DNA of 64,000 nt. Source: Fredinandcohnia onubensis. GTDB taxonomy: Bacteria; Bacillota; Bacilli; Bacillales; Bacillaceae_L. The stretch covers positions 186,001 to 250,000 of the forward strand of contig NZ_JAPSKV010000001.1 of assembly GCF_031181385.1 (NCBI RefSeq), written 5' to 3'. The translations under genes and the position numbers were made by a program. The notes below the pieces were generated by a model, which ran no database searches, was not told the origin of the DNA, and worked only from the letters and a program-made list of their open reading frames with translations. Shown piece by piece: positions 24,945-34,213 of this stretch (position 1 is the stretch's first letter; each line of letters begins with the position of its first letter).

Positions 24945-26984
24945 TTATTTAGCTATAGAGTTTAGTTTTGTTATGGTTTGTGGACCTGCAATTCCGTCGG
25001 CTTTAAGTTTGTATTTTTTCTGGAATGCGATTACTGCAGATTTTGTAGTCGTGTCAAATTTTGAGTTAGGTGTTTTTTTGTAATATCCTAATTTCTTTAA
25101 CTTTGTCTGCAGGTCCTTTACTGAAGATCCGGTTGAACTTAATTTTAAAGTAGGTGGAGGCTTTGGAACTGCTTTTACTGCTGGTTTAACCGTTACCTGC
25201 GATAATAACATCCAACCAGTTGTCCCCTTATGTTGTACTTTTACCCATTTTGTCTTCTTTTTATCCGTATATTCTTGAATGACCTTAACCTCGTCCTTTG
25301 TAGATACATATTTAATGATCTTGTTTGAAGCGGAAGCCCCATTACGAATTGCCGTTTTGGTAGCCTTTGGTATCAGGAGCTTTCCAACGTAACCTGATTT
25401 TGGGGCGGGTGCAACGCTTTTAGGTGGAGTTACAGGTGCAACTACTTTTGGAACAGGTTTGGCTATTGGGATAATTTTTTTAGGTGTAATCGGAACAGGT
25501 TCAACAATTGTTTTGGGTAAATCAGTAGGTGTGCTTTGGGTTGGTGGAGGAACAACGTACAGAACTTGACCAACAAAGATCGTGTCTGATGTTAAATAAT
25601 TGTACTGCTTTACTTGATCTACTGTTAAACCGAATGTAGATGCAATTTTCCATAGCGAATCACCGGACTGCACAGTATAAGTTGGATACGTAACAGTTGG
25701 TACACTAGGAGTAATCGGCTGGGAAGGTGTTAAAACACTTTGATGAGTAGTCATCCACAGCTTATAGTCGTTCCAGATAACGGGATTCTCCTGTCCTAGA
25801 CTCCAGCTACCAGTCCCTTTTAAATTATATTTGTGTACTAAATCAATTTTAGCTTTGATCGAATCACTGTTTTCGTACCAAATAGTATACGTACCGGCAC
25901 CTAATGTTTTTCCTCCAATTGTTATTGTAGGATCGCTAGGATCAATGATTATAGTTGCCTTTGGGGACTTTGTCCTTTCATCATAAACAACGCTACCTCC
26001 ATATTTTGCTAACATTTCATCCACTCTTGTATTCGAAATTCCATCGCCGCCTGTTGTCGCCCCAGCTTTCCAATACCTTCCGTAAAAAGGAATACCGAGA
26101 ACGATTTGATGAGTTGGAACCCCTTGGTTAAGGGCATATTGAATGGAGCGCTCCACCCACGGATAGCTTGCGACTGGCCCCTCTGGACCACCTGTATAGC
26201 TTTCATCATAAGCCATAATCATAAGATAATTCGAGTGTTTCGCTAATTCCCTATAATCGTAGGAACCATGCCATCCCTTTGTCCATCCATTCGGATTGGC
26301 TGCAACTGCTACTGAAACCTCTTTATCCTTTGGTAGCTTTTCCCGGAGCAACCGAACCAATTCTGTGTAATTTTGCCGATCAATGTCTGTTACATTTTCA
26401 ATATCAACCTGAACACCATCCAGGTTGTTTTTAATGATAAAATTGGCTATTTGGGTAGACAATAATTCCTTATTTTGGAGAGCAGAACGGCCAAGATTAC
26501 GGTCCCAATGATTACTTAAAAAGGGAACAACCTTAATTCCGCGCTTATGCATTTCGGTTACAAATGTTGGGTCAAATTGAGTAGTGATCTTCAATGAGCC
26601 ATCAGCGTTTAAATCAAAATAGCTAGGTGCAACCAGATTCATATTTCCCTTCGTTCGATCGATTTGAGAAATATAGGATTTTGTATTACCGAAATAAAGA
26701 TAAGTCATATTAAAGTTTGCTTCATGAGCTTCTGCTTTTTCTCCAGCGGAAAAAGTACCAAGCATCATAGTTCCTGCCATTACAATGATTGTAGATTTTT
26801 TAAGAGAAGGAAGCTTTTGCTTAACATAATCAATCGCGGCAGATCGTAAATTACGCTTCTCCTCCTTAGGTTTCAGTATGAGCTCCGACGATAATTCCTC
26901 CATAAAGGGTTGTAAATGGAGAATAACGGTATATTCTCCATTCTCCTCTACCAGCTCGTGGCGAAGAAAATAATTATGATTCAT
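24945..26984 (-). CDS. GH18 / LysM / SH3b / peptidoglycan-binding wall hydrolase
   Basis: A 679-residue protein of the glycoside hydrolase 18 group that includes spore cortex fragment-lytic enzymes. An N-terminal cytoplasmic-looking region (1-60) is followed by a membrane segment (64-80, KKSTIIVMAGTMMLGTF), the GH18 domain (about 92-410) with DGVQVDIE and proton donor E196, a LysM repeat (about 436-480), a Pro-rich linker, an SH3b-like domain (about 535-600), and a C-terminal peptidoglycan-binding domain (about 618-677). Its catalytic domain closely matches that of the giant protein at 2-5176. The binding modules differ, which suggests duplication and domain swapping. Start set by GAGGTGAT upstream. 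It is divergent from the protease gene. Confidence 0.92.
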   Translation of the reverse strand: MNHNYFLRHELVEENGEYTVILHLQPFMEELSSELILKPKEEKRNLRSAAIDYVKQKLPSLKKSTIIVMAGTMMLGTFSAGEKAEAHEANFNMTYLYFGNTKSYISQIDRTKGNMNLVAPSYFDLNADGSLKITTQFDPTFVTEMHKRGIKVVPFLSNHWDRNLGRSALQNKELLSTQIANFIIKNNLDGVQVDIENVTDIDRQNYTELVRLLREKLPKDKEVSVAVAANPNGWTKGWHGSYDYRELAKHSNYLMIMAYDESYTGGPEGPVASYPWVERSIQYALNQGVPTHQIVLGIPFYGRYWKAGATTGGDGISNTRVDEMLAKYGGSVVYDERTKSPKATIIIDPSDPTITIGGKTLGAGTYTIWYENSDSIKAKIDLVHKYNLKGTGSWSLGQENPVIWNDYKLWMTTHQSVLTPSQPITPSVPTVTYPTYTVQSGDSLWKIASTFGLTVDQVKQYNYLTSDTIFVGQVLYVVPPPTQSTPTDLPKTIVEPVPITPKKIIPIAKPVPKVVAPVTPPKSVAPAPKSGYVGKLLIPKATKTAIRNGASASNKIIKYVSTKDEVKVIQEYTDKKKTKWVKVQHKGTTGWMLLSQVTVKPAVKAVPKPPPTLKLSSTGSSVKDLQTKLKKLGYYKKTPNSKFDTTTKSAVIAFQKKYKLKADGIAGPQTITKLNSIAK

Positions 26985-27153
26985 CTCAAATCACCTCAAT
27001 TTTTAGTATGTAGTTTAGTGGGAAAAAACATGTAATTTTCAAGGTTTTCTATCCTTTTTCGCCCTTAAAATACCAGTATATTTTTATAAAAAAATAAATT
27101 ATATTTATCTCACTCAGTTACAAAAAAGTTTATCTGAATGTGGGGGAATCATA

Positions 27154-28689
27154 TTGAAAAAGTTTTTATCAATGATGGTTGTCATTTCTCTATTGGCTCC
27201 ATTTGTACCAAAGGCAAATGCGGAAGTACCAAATGAAAAGGTAATAATAATTTTTAAAGATGAAATAGATAAAAAGCTAGTGGACAAGGTGAACGGTGAA
27301 ATTGAACAGATAGCAGAAAATCTACCTGTAGTAACCGGGGAGATTCCTGTTACTGCAATCCCACAATTAGAAAAAGATAAGGATGTTCTAGCAGTAGAAC
27401 CCGATCAAATTGTAAAAGTAAGTGGGCAAATTCAGGATTGGGGAATTGAGAACGTAAATGCGTCAAAAGCATGGCAAGCAACATACACTGGTTCAGGAAC
27501 AAAAATTGCGGTTCTAGATACGGGAATTTCCCAACATGAAGATTTAGTTGTAGCCGGTGGCATTTCTTTCACCTCGTATACAACATCCTATTCGGACGAT
27601 AATGGACATGGGACACATGTTGCCGGTATTATCGGGGCAAAAAATAACCAAATAGGGACAGTTGGTGTTGCATCCGAAGCTAGCGTTTATGCTGTTAAGG
27701 TTCTGGGTGCTAATGGTTCTGGATATTTATCGGATATTATAGCGGGCATAGACTGGGCAATAACAAATGACATGGATATTATCAATCTTAGCTTAGGTAC
27801 AACAGGTGACTCATTGGCATTAAGACAAGCGGTGGACCGTGCATATAGCAAAGATATTTTAGTTGTTGCCTCAGCAGGAAATAGCGGTAAATTCGATGGT
27901 GGTGGGGATACTGTTCAATACCCTGCTAGATACGATTCCACAATTGCTGTTTCCGCAATCGATATTGAACATCATAGAGGTACGTTTTCATCCACCGGGA
28001 ATACTGTGGAAATTGCGGCTCCTGGGGTAAGCATTTTAAGTACGTATTTGAATAACAAATATGTGAAAATGGATGGAACATCGATGGCAGCGCCATATGT
28101 AACTGGAATCCTAGCGTTGTGGAAACAAGCATACCCAAATTTATCAAATAGAGAACTAAGAGAAAAGCTCCAAAACACAGCAAAGGACCTTGGAGTAACT
28201 GGACGGGATACATTTTTTGGATATGGTTTGGCTCAAGCACCGATAGAACCTATTAAGGCAATACCAGTTGTAACGAAGCCAACAACAACGGTTCCTGTTA
28301 AACAAGTAAAACCAATGCCGGTGGTGAAAATAGCGCCAATAAAACCAATTGTAAAACCTGCTCCAAAACCAATCGCTAAGAAAAAAATGGCCTCTACCAT
28401 TACAACTGCAAAAACGGTGTATAACGTAGGGAATACAATTTGGCCAACTGTAAAGGTTATCGATTCTAATACGAGGAAGCCACTGTCAGGAGCAACTGTA
28501 AAGCTCACGATTATCCCTCCCAAAGGGAAAGCAACAACCATTACAGTAAAATCAAATACAAAAGGAATAGCTCCATTCAAATATGTAACAACTAAAAAAT
28601 CTTTAAAAGGGAACTATAAATTATCCACATCAATTAGCGTGTCGAACTATGATACTAGTTACGGAACGAAATCAATTCGACTTAAATAA
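27154..28689 (+). CDS. Secreted subtilisin-like serine protease (S8 family)
   Basis: A 511-residue preproprotease. Signal peptide 1-23 (ends NANA or ANA), then an I9-type propeptide (about 25-88, IIFKDEID...EPDQIVKV). The catalytic domain has Asp in AVLDTGIS, His in NGHGTHVAGI and Ser in GTSMAAPYV, all intact. After residue 360 comes a Lys/Pro-rich linker and a C-terminal Ig-like module of about 100 residues (TAKTVYNVGNTIWPTVKV...). The start is TTG with a GGGGG-type RBS. It is released from the cell or wall-attached and followed by its own terminator. Confidence 0.95.
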   Translation: MKKFLSMMVVISLLAPFVPKANAEVPNEKVIIIFKDEIDKKLVDKVNGEIEQIAENLPVVTGEIPVTAIPQLEKDKDVLAVEPDQIVKVSGQIQDWGIENVNASKAWQATYTGSGTKIAVLDTGISQHEDLVVAGGISFTSYTTSYSDDNGHGTHVAGIIGAKNNQIGTVGVASEASVYAVKVLGANGSGYLSDIIAGIDWAITNDMDIINLSLGTTGDSLALRQAVDRAYSKDILVVASAGNSGKFDGGGDTVQYPARYDSTIAVSAIDIEHHRGTFSSTGNTVEIAAPGVSILSTYLNNKYVKMDGTSMAAPYVTGILALWKQAYPNLSNRELREKLQNTAKDLGVTGRDTFFGYGLAQAPIEPIKAIPVVTKPTTTVPVKQVKPMPVVKIAPIKPIVKPAPKPIAKKKMASTITTAKTVYNVGNTIWPTVKVIDSNTRKPLSGATVKLTIIPPKGKATTITVKSNTKGIAPFKYVTTKKSLKGNYKLSTSISVSNYDTSYGTKSIRLK

Positions 28690-28697
28690 AGCGGAGA

Positions 28698-28740
28698 GAC
28701 AGGATTGTCATCCCAACTGGGATAGCGGTCCTGTCTTCTT
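28698..28740 (+). terminator. Terminator after the protease gene
   Basis: GACAGGA pairs with TCCTGTC, with an inner ATCCCA/TGGGAT hairpin, followed by TTCTTT. Confidence 0.75.
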
Positions 28741-28784
28741 TGTATACATAATTTTTTAAAAAGATTACTAAGGTTACTCCAAAT

Positions 28785-28813
28785 AAAAAACAACCGGTAT
28801 AGATAACCGGTTG
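28785..28813 (-). terminator. Terminator of the LCP gene
   Basis: CAACCGG and CCGGTTG form a stem followed on the minus strand by a T run. Almost identical to the terminator at 24855-24884. Confidence 0.75.
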
Positions 28814-28834
28814 CTAGTTTTAAAGCCAAGATGG

Positions 28835-28863
28835 TGGAACAATGGACCTGTCCCCGTGACCCA
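28835..28863. repeat. GGGACAGG-type palindromic repeat
   Basis: Diverged unit TGGAACAATGGACCTGTCCC followed by CGTGACCCA, at the 3' end of the LCP gene. Confidence 0.6.
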
Positions 28864-28864
28864 T

Positions 28865-29797
28865 CTATTCAATTTCTAAGTGTTTTTTCAAGCGGGATGA
28901 GACGGCTTGGCGTTCTTCTTCGGAGACGATCCAGTACCATGCGTCTAGGGTTTTGCCGACACCATCGATGCTGAATTGCTCGATGTTATGACGAGCACCC
29001 TTGTAATTTGCCTGAATGGTTTTCATTTCGTCAAAGGAGATATCAGTTGTGACGTTATTGCCAAGTGCTCCGAGAATGTCATCAAATTTTGTGACTGAAG
29101 AGAAACTTGCCCCTTTGTCAATAATCCCTTGGATAACCTGCTTTTGGCGATCCTGTCGACCGAAGTCACCGCGAGGATCGTCGTATCTCATTCGTGCATA
29201 TTTAAGAGCTTCTTCCCCGTTAAGAGTTTGAGTTCCTTCAGAGAATGATGCACCCTCATATGAGAACGCAAATGTGCTGTTCACTTGCACCCCACCAAGC
29301 GCATCAACGATTTGCTGTAATCCTTCCATGTTTACCTTCACATAGTAATCAATCGGTACATCTAGGAAATTCTCGACGGAATCAATCGTCATATCGACGC
29401 CACCAAATGCGTACGCATGATTGATTTTATCTTGAGTTCCTCTGCCAACAATCTCAACGCGTGTATCACGCGGAATGCTCAACATCTGCATGGAATTCGT
29501 ATTTGGATTCACAGTCACCATAATTAACGTATCAGTACGACCCTTATCACCCGAGCGTTCATCAACACCCATGAGCAGAATGGAAATCGGATCCTTTTTA
29601 CTAATATCGATTTGTTTTGTTCGTTTATCTGAAGGATCACGGTCCTCATGCATTTTTCCAACCGTACTCGCGACAGATTGGTATAAATAAACGGCGTATC
29701 CACCAATTGCTAATAATAAAACAAGAAAAATCGTTCCAATAACTTTTGGCCATTTCCGTTTCGTTTTCTGTTTCGAATGGCGGTCAACACGACTCAT
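28865..29797 (-). CDS. LCP (LytR-CpsA-Psr) family wall polymer ligase
   Basis: A 310-residue membrane protein. LCP enzymes transfer wall teichoic acid or other glycopolymers from undecaprenyl phosphate to peptidoglycan on the outer face of the membrane. A short basic cytoplasmic N-terminus is followed by one membrane helix (about 19-40) and the LCP domain, with RTDTLIMVTVNP and SIPRDTRVEI (arginines that bind the lipid phosphate). The DPRGDFGRQDRQKQVI segment is also present. The open frame extends to 29962, but the ATG at 29797 has AAAGGTG upstream and gives a normal LCP N-terminus. It is monocistronic. Confidence 0.93.
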   Translation of the reverse strand: MSRVDRHSKQKTKRKWPKVIGTIFLVLLLAIGGYAVYLYQSVASTVGKMHEDRDPSDKRTKQIDISKKDPISILLMGVDERSGDKGRTDTLIMVTVNPNTNSMQMLSIPRDTRVEIVGRGTQDKINHAYAFGGVDMTIDSVENFLDVPIDYYVKVNMEGLQQIVDALGGVQVNSTFAFSYEGASFSEGTQTLNGEEALKYARMRYDDPRGDFGRQDRQKQVIQGIIDKGASFSSVTKFDDILGALGNNVTTDISFDEMKTIQANYKGARHNIEQFSIDGVGKTLDAWYWIVSEEERQAVSSRLKKHLEIE

Positions 29798-30184
29798 TTC
29801 AATCAACACCTTTTTTAGATTAGGATAATCAAAAACTGCACAATATATTAGACGTTTTATAAGCAGAAAAGGTTTCAGTTTTGGGACAAATATTGTCTGT
29901 ACGGATCGAAATTTAGCGAAGAGTGCAAATTTATAAGCAAAAATGATAGATTTGAACGTCATCGATCAGATCTACGGGAGAATCCTAATATCTATTGAAA
30001 TTCCACTAAGGTACAAAATTTTCTAAATTTATTTTACATTTACCCAGTGTTGTGGTATTTTATAAAATAATTAGTCATATATTAGGATTAATTAAAGGAG
30101 GTGTCTACAAAACGAAGGAATGCTGCTAGTTGATGAAGTGATTCAAGGGGTTTTTGGAAGAAAAATTGTTAAAGGGGGAAGAAC
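29798..30184. other. Divergent promoter region between LCP gene and amino-sugar operon
   Basis: About 390 bases. The left half is the leader of the LCP gene, and the right half should hold the promoter of the symporter gene. A 14-bp AT palindrome is listed separately. An AAAGGAGGTG near 30097 precedes only short ORFs (10 and 22 codons) that I do not consider genes. Confidence 0.5.
30056..30069. promoter_or_regulatory. Candidate ROK-family operator
   Basis: TATTTTATAAAATA is a perfect 14-bp palindrome 116 bases upstream of the symporter gene. ROK regulators of the NagC/Mlc type bind AT-rich TTATTT..AAATAA-like sites, and a ROK regulator gene ends this locus (37155). Confidence 0.4.
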
Positions 30185-31699
30185 ATGAGTGGTCTAGATT
30201 GGGGAGTCATTATAGCATTTTTCTTACTTATGGTTGTCATTGGTTTTTGGTCTTTTAATAAAGTACAGGGGTCGAAAGATTTCTTCGTTGCCGGCGGAAA
30301 GCTTCCTTGGTGGTTAGGCGGTATTTCTCACCATGTCGGAGGATATAGTGGTGCAGTGTTTGTGGCATACGCAGGTTTAGCTTACACGCATGGATTTAGT
30401 TTGTATGTTTGGTGGGCGATACCTATTGTTGTATCGGTTATTTTAGGCGCTTATATAATGGCCCCAAGGTGGTCGAAGTTACGAACAAAGCTTGATATCG
30501 AATCACCAACGGAATATTTAGCGATGCGTTACAATGTGCCAACCCAACAATTAGTTGCTTGGAGTGGTGTACTTGTAAAGTTATTCGATGTTGGTGCCAA
30601 ATGGGCAGCGATTGGGCTTTTACTTAATGTGTTTACTGGAATCCCAATTGTTTATGGAATTCTATTATCTGGAATTGTTTCGTTAATTTATATTACTGTT
30701 GGTGGTATTTGGGCAGATTTATGGACAGATTTTGCACAGTTTATTGTTCAAATCATTGCAGGAATTGTCATGTTCGTTGTTGTTTTAAGTCAAATGGGTG
30801 GATGGGGATCCATAACTGGTATTTGGGATAAACTCCCACCTGCAAATAGTCAACCGTTCAATGAACCGTATACGCTAGGCTATGTATTAGTGTTCGTATT
30901 CATCGTATTCTTCAGTTATAACGGAGGAACTTGGAACCTAGCTGCACGTTACATTGCTTCTCCTTCAGGGCGGGAAGCCAAGAAATCAGCTCTTTTTTCA
31001 GGAATCCTATACCTTGTGTGGCCGTTGATATTATTTTTCCCAATGTGGGCAGCACCACTTATTTTACCGAATCTAGAAGATCCTACACAATCATACGCAC
31101 TACTCACCCAGGAACTATTACCAGCAGGATTAATTGGTCTTGTGCTGGCTTCCCTATTTGCCGCAACTATGTCGATGACTTCCTCAGATGCAAATACGAT
31201 TTCAGCTGTTATTACAAGGGATATCCTCCCTGTCATGTCAGGTAAATTTAAAGGACTTGATCAAAGGACATCTTTAAAAATTGCAAGAATTGTTACGTTT
31301 ACGTTCACTTTCTTAACACTGATTGTTGGGATTTTCTCAGATAATTTCGGAGGAGTGTTAGGGCTATTAATTTCTTGGTTTGCGGCTTTGGTCGGGCCTG
31401 TTTCAATTCCAATGCTTTTAGGATTACTACCTGCTTTTAAGCACAGTGATTCAAAAGCTGCAATCTCTTCCATTATTGCAGGATTTGCCATGTTTGCCAT
31501 AACAAAATATGGGGTGGACTGGGCATTATATGTTGAACTTGGGGCTCCAATCTTTACTTCAGGATTAATATTTATTGGTCTCGGTTTATTAAATAAAAAT
31601 AAACCAGTTAAGCCTGAGATTGAAGATATGTTATCGGCAATAAGTAAATCTGATGAAGAGTTAGCGAAGGATACAAAGAATATTACACCATCTCTATAA
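30185..31699 (+). CDS. Sodium:solute symporter (SSS family)
   Basis: A 504-residue integral membrane protein with about thirteen helices, which brings in a solute with sodium. The SSS hallmarks are present: the early GGKLPWWLGGISHHVGGYSG segment and the FAATMSMTSSDANTISAV segment that forms the sodium site. As first gene of an operon with NagA, NagB and an epimerase, it probably imports an amino sugar such as N-acetylglucosamine, N-acetylmannosamine or a related N-acyl sugar. RBS is AAAGGGGG. The substrate is inferred from context. Confidence 0.9.
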   Translation: MSGLDWGVIIAFFLLMVVIGFWSFNKVQGSKDFFVAGGKLPWWLGGISHHVGGYSGAVFVAYAGLAYTHGFSLYVWWAIPIVVSVILGAYIMAPRWSKLRTKLDIESPTEYLAMRYNVPTQQLVAWSGVLVKLFDVGAKWAAIGLLLNVFTGIPIVYGILLSGIVSLIYITVGGIWADLWTDFAQFIVQIIAGIVMFVVVLSQMGGWGSITGIWDKLPPANSQPFNEPYTLGYVLVFVFIVFFSYNGGTWNLAARYIASPSGREAKKSALFSGILYLVWPLILFFPMWAAPLILPNLEDPTQSYALLTQELLPAGLIGLVLASLFAATMSMTSSDANTISAVITRDILPVMSGKFKGLDQRTSLKIARIVTFTFTFLTLIVGIFSDNFGGVLGLLISWFAALVGPVSIPMLLGLLPAFKHSDSKAAISSIIAGFAMFAITKYGVDWALYVELGAPIFTSGLIFIGLGLLNKNKPVKPEIEDMLSAISKSDEELAKDTKNITPSL

Positions 31700-31717
31700 G
31701 AAGCAAGGAGATTCGTC

Positions 31718-32944
31718 ATGGATACTCAACAACTTGTTAGTTTTTATAAAAAGGAAATTGAAGAAAACTTTTGGCCTTTTTGGGAAAAGGCATTTGATGA
31801 TGAAGCAGGTGGCGTTTTTACCTGCTTCTCTAATGATGGAAGTACATTAATAAGTAAGGATAAATACACGTGGTCACAGGGGCGTTTTCTCTGGTTATGT
31901 TCCGAGCTTTATCGGTTAGCAGAACAAGGAAAAGTTAGTTTAAACACACAACGCTTAAAAGAAATGGCAGATAAGACGTATCATTTCTTAATAAACAATA
32001 CAGTTATGGAGAATCAGCACGTTTTATATGCAGTAACTCATGATGGAAAGCCAATCAAGGGTCAGGAAGATATTAGTGTGTTTGCAGATTGCTTTTTTGT
32101 TATTGGTGTTACTAAATATGCAGATGTATTTGCTGATGAGACGGCATTTGAACAAGCCTATCAAGTCTATGAATCGATTCATCAGCGAATTGAGCAAGGT
32201 CATTTTAGAACAGAACCCTATCCGATTCCAGTTGGCTATTCATCTCATTCCATACAGATGATTATGCTTAACGTTGCCCAAGAAGTGGAAGAAACAGCTG
32301 GAAAATTTTCCAAACCAGTTGTGAAAAAGGCAAAACAAATAAGCGAGAGAATCCTACAAGAATTCATTTTTGAGGATGGAAGAATAGTAGAGTTGAGACC
32401 AAAGGATTCGAGCAATGAAGACACTTTACTTGCGAATCACGTAAACCCTGGGCACGCTTTAGAATCAGTTTGGTTCCATATTCATAGCCTCCATGAATGG
32501 GATAAAGAGGAACAGCATAAAAACATACAAATTTTAGCAAACGTAACACGGCAGGCGATTCACCTAGGTTGGGATGATGAACATGGAGGATTACTTCGGT
32601 TTGTAGATAAAAATCGAGCAGAACCAGCGGGAAGGCTAATAAACGACCCATATGAAAAATTAATTCTCGATACGTGGGATACAAAGCTTTGGTGGCCACA
32701 TTCAGAGGCGCTTTATACATTGCTAATGCTTTACAAGCATACGAAAGAAGAATTCTTTTTACGCTGGTATAAAACGTTTTTTGAATATAGTTTTTCAACC
32801 TTTCCTAATCCAGACAAGGAAATAGGAGAATGGATTCAAATTCGGGATAGACAGGGTGAGCCGTTACAAAAAATAGTCGCGTTGCCAGTTAAGGACCCCT
32901 TCCATATTCTCCGAAATTTTATTCTGATTTTGAAGTTGCTTTGA
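31718..32944 (+). CDS. AGE family epimerase/isomerase (N-acylglucosamine 2-epimerase-like)
   Basis: A 408-residue alpha6/alpha6-barrel enzyme. The family interconverts N-acetylglucosamine and N-acetylmannosamine, or isomerises other hexoses, through a pair of conserved histidines. Family segments visible are TWSQGRFLWLCSELY near residue 53, NPGHALESVWF (about 243) and TKLWWPHSEALY (about 325), the last two bearing the likely catalytic histidines. It follows the symporter by 18 bases. In this operon it would convert the imported sugar before NagA/NagB act. Confidence 0.88.
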   Translation: MDTQQLVSFYKKEIEENFWPFWEKAFDDEAGGVFTCFSNDGSTLISKDKYTWSQGRFLWLCSELYRLAEQGKVSLNTQRLKEMADKTYHFLINNTVMENQHVLYAVTHDGKPIKGQEDISVFADCFFVIGVTKYADVFADETAFEQAYQVYESIHQRIEQGHFRTEPYPIPVGYSSHSIQMIMLNVAQEVEETAGKFSKPVVKKAKQISERILQEFIFEDGRIVELRPKDSSNEDTLLANHVNPGHALESVWFHIHSLHEWDKEEQHKNIQILANVTRQAIHLGWDDEHGGLLRFVDKNRAEPAGRLINDPYEKLILDTWDTKLWWPHSEALYTLLMLYKHTKEEFFLRWYKTFFEYSFSTFPNPDKEIGEWIQIRDRQGEPLQKIVALPVKDPFHILRNFILILKLL

Positions 32945-32959
32945 AAAGGGGAATGAATC

Positions 32960-34213
32960 ATGACTTTGCTTCTTGGAACGTATGAGATTGATATGACACC
33001 GCGGCTACCAATTCAGTTGGCGGGATTTGCACATCGAGAAGGGAAGGCTATGGAGGTTCATTCTCCACTTTTTCTAAAAACCTTTTATTTTGAACAAAAT
33101 GGAAAGACTTTTTTACTCTTCATTGGAGATGTCATTTGGTGGGATGACCAACTTGTGGATAAATGGAGAAAAAGAGTAGCAGATAAGTGTTCCGTAAAGC
33201 TAGATTCCATTTGTTTTCATGCCACACATAACCATTCTGGTCCGCAAACAAGTGATGCTTTTACGAGTCTCTTAGGTATAAGAGATCAGAGTTTTATAGA
33301 GTCATTGGAAGATATCATACTGAAAAGTGTTAAATGCGCCATCACCAACAAAGAACCAGTGACGATTGTGAAAAGGAAAACTTCAAGTGATATTGGTGTT
33401 TACCGTCGATTACAGTACGAAAACAAAATGGTGATGAGCCCGAATCCGAGTGTTCCAATCGACAAAGAGGTAACCATCATCACGTTTGAAAATAGAAAAC
33501 AAGATATGAAGGCAATGTTGATTCACCACGCCTGTCATCCAACAACAACAGATGCAAATGTGGTCTCATCGGAATATACAGGAGTTTGTTGTGCGAGATT
33601 AAAAGAGACCTATCAACACACAGTGATTGGCTTTTTGCAGGGATGCTGTGGCGATGTGAGGCCAGCTTTAATAAAAGATCATGCGTTTTTTAGGGGTAGC
33701 CAACAAGACATGGAGGCAATTGGGAACCAATTAGCGGAGGAGATAATAGCTGGGATGAACAAAAGTGATGCTGAAATGATACATTCTGATAGATTGCAAG
33801 CTTATTCCTCCCGGGTTTCCTTACTTTTTCAAAAAGAGTATACCGTCAATGAAGACATGGAACCCGAAGTTATTCGTATATGGAAACAACATATCGAAAA
33901 GAATTGGCAAGATAAAAATAAAACACGACTAGAAATACAATATCTAGAAATAAGCAGTAGGCTCCGTTTTATCTTTTTTAACGGTGAAATGGTTCAGCAC
34001 TACAGTCAATATGTAAAAAAGATTGATTCAGGGGTTCTTGCCCTTGGATACAGTAATGGAATGATTGGATATATTCCAAGTCAAACTCAGCTAATGGAAG
34101 GTGGCTATGAGGCGGAGGAGTTTATTTACTACTTTGGCTTACCGGCCCCTTTTCACATAGAAACGGAAAAAATAATCCAGAACGCAATCGATAATATACT
34201 AGAAGGTGAATGA
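32960..34213 (+). CDS. Neutral ceramidase N-terminal domain-like protein lacking the usual nucleophile
   Basis: A 417-residue protein that matches the zinc-amidase fold of neutral/alkaline non-lysosomal ceramidases. Zinc-ligand motifs are present: ATHNHSGP (H90, H92) and ACHPTT (H193). The segment that carries the nucleophilic serine in ceramidases (GD-V/L-S-PN) reads GDVRPA here, with R234 at the serine position. It has no signal peptide, unlike secreted ceramidases. Placed between an epimerase and nagB/nagA, it more likely acts on an N-acyl sugar or a related amide than on ceramide. Whether it is an active hydrolase cannot be told. Confidence 0.8.
   Translation: MTLLLGTYEIDMTPRLPIQLAGFAHREGKAMEVHSPLFLKTFYFEQNGKTFLLFIGDVIWWDDQLVDKWRKRVADKCSVKLDSICFHATHNHSGPQTSDAFTSLLGIRDQSFIESLEDIILKSVKCAITNKEPVTIVKRKTSSDIGVYRRLQYENKMVMSPNPSVPIDKEVTIITFENRKQDMKAMLIHHACHPTTTDANVVSSEYTGVCCARLKETYQHTVIGFLQGCCGDVRPALIKDHAFFRGSQQDMEAIGNQLAEEIIAGMNKSDAEMIHSDRLQAYSSRVSLLFQKEYTVNEDMEPEVIRIWKQHIEKNWQDKNKTRLEIQYLEISSRLRFIFFNGEMVQHYSQYVKKIDSGVLALGYSNGMIGYIPSQTQLMEGGYEAEEFIYYFGLPAPFHIETEKIIQNAIDNILEGE

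Noticed and set aside
30120-30188. 22-codon ORF overlapping the symporter start
   Set aside because: RBS distance is poor, the product is not recognisable, and the overlap can occur by chance.
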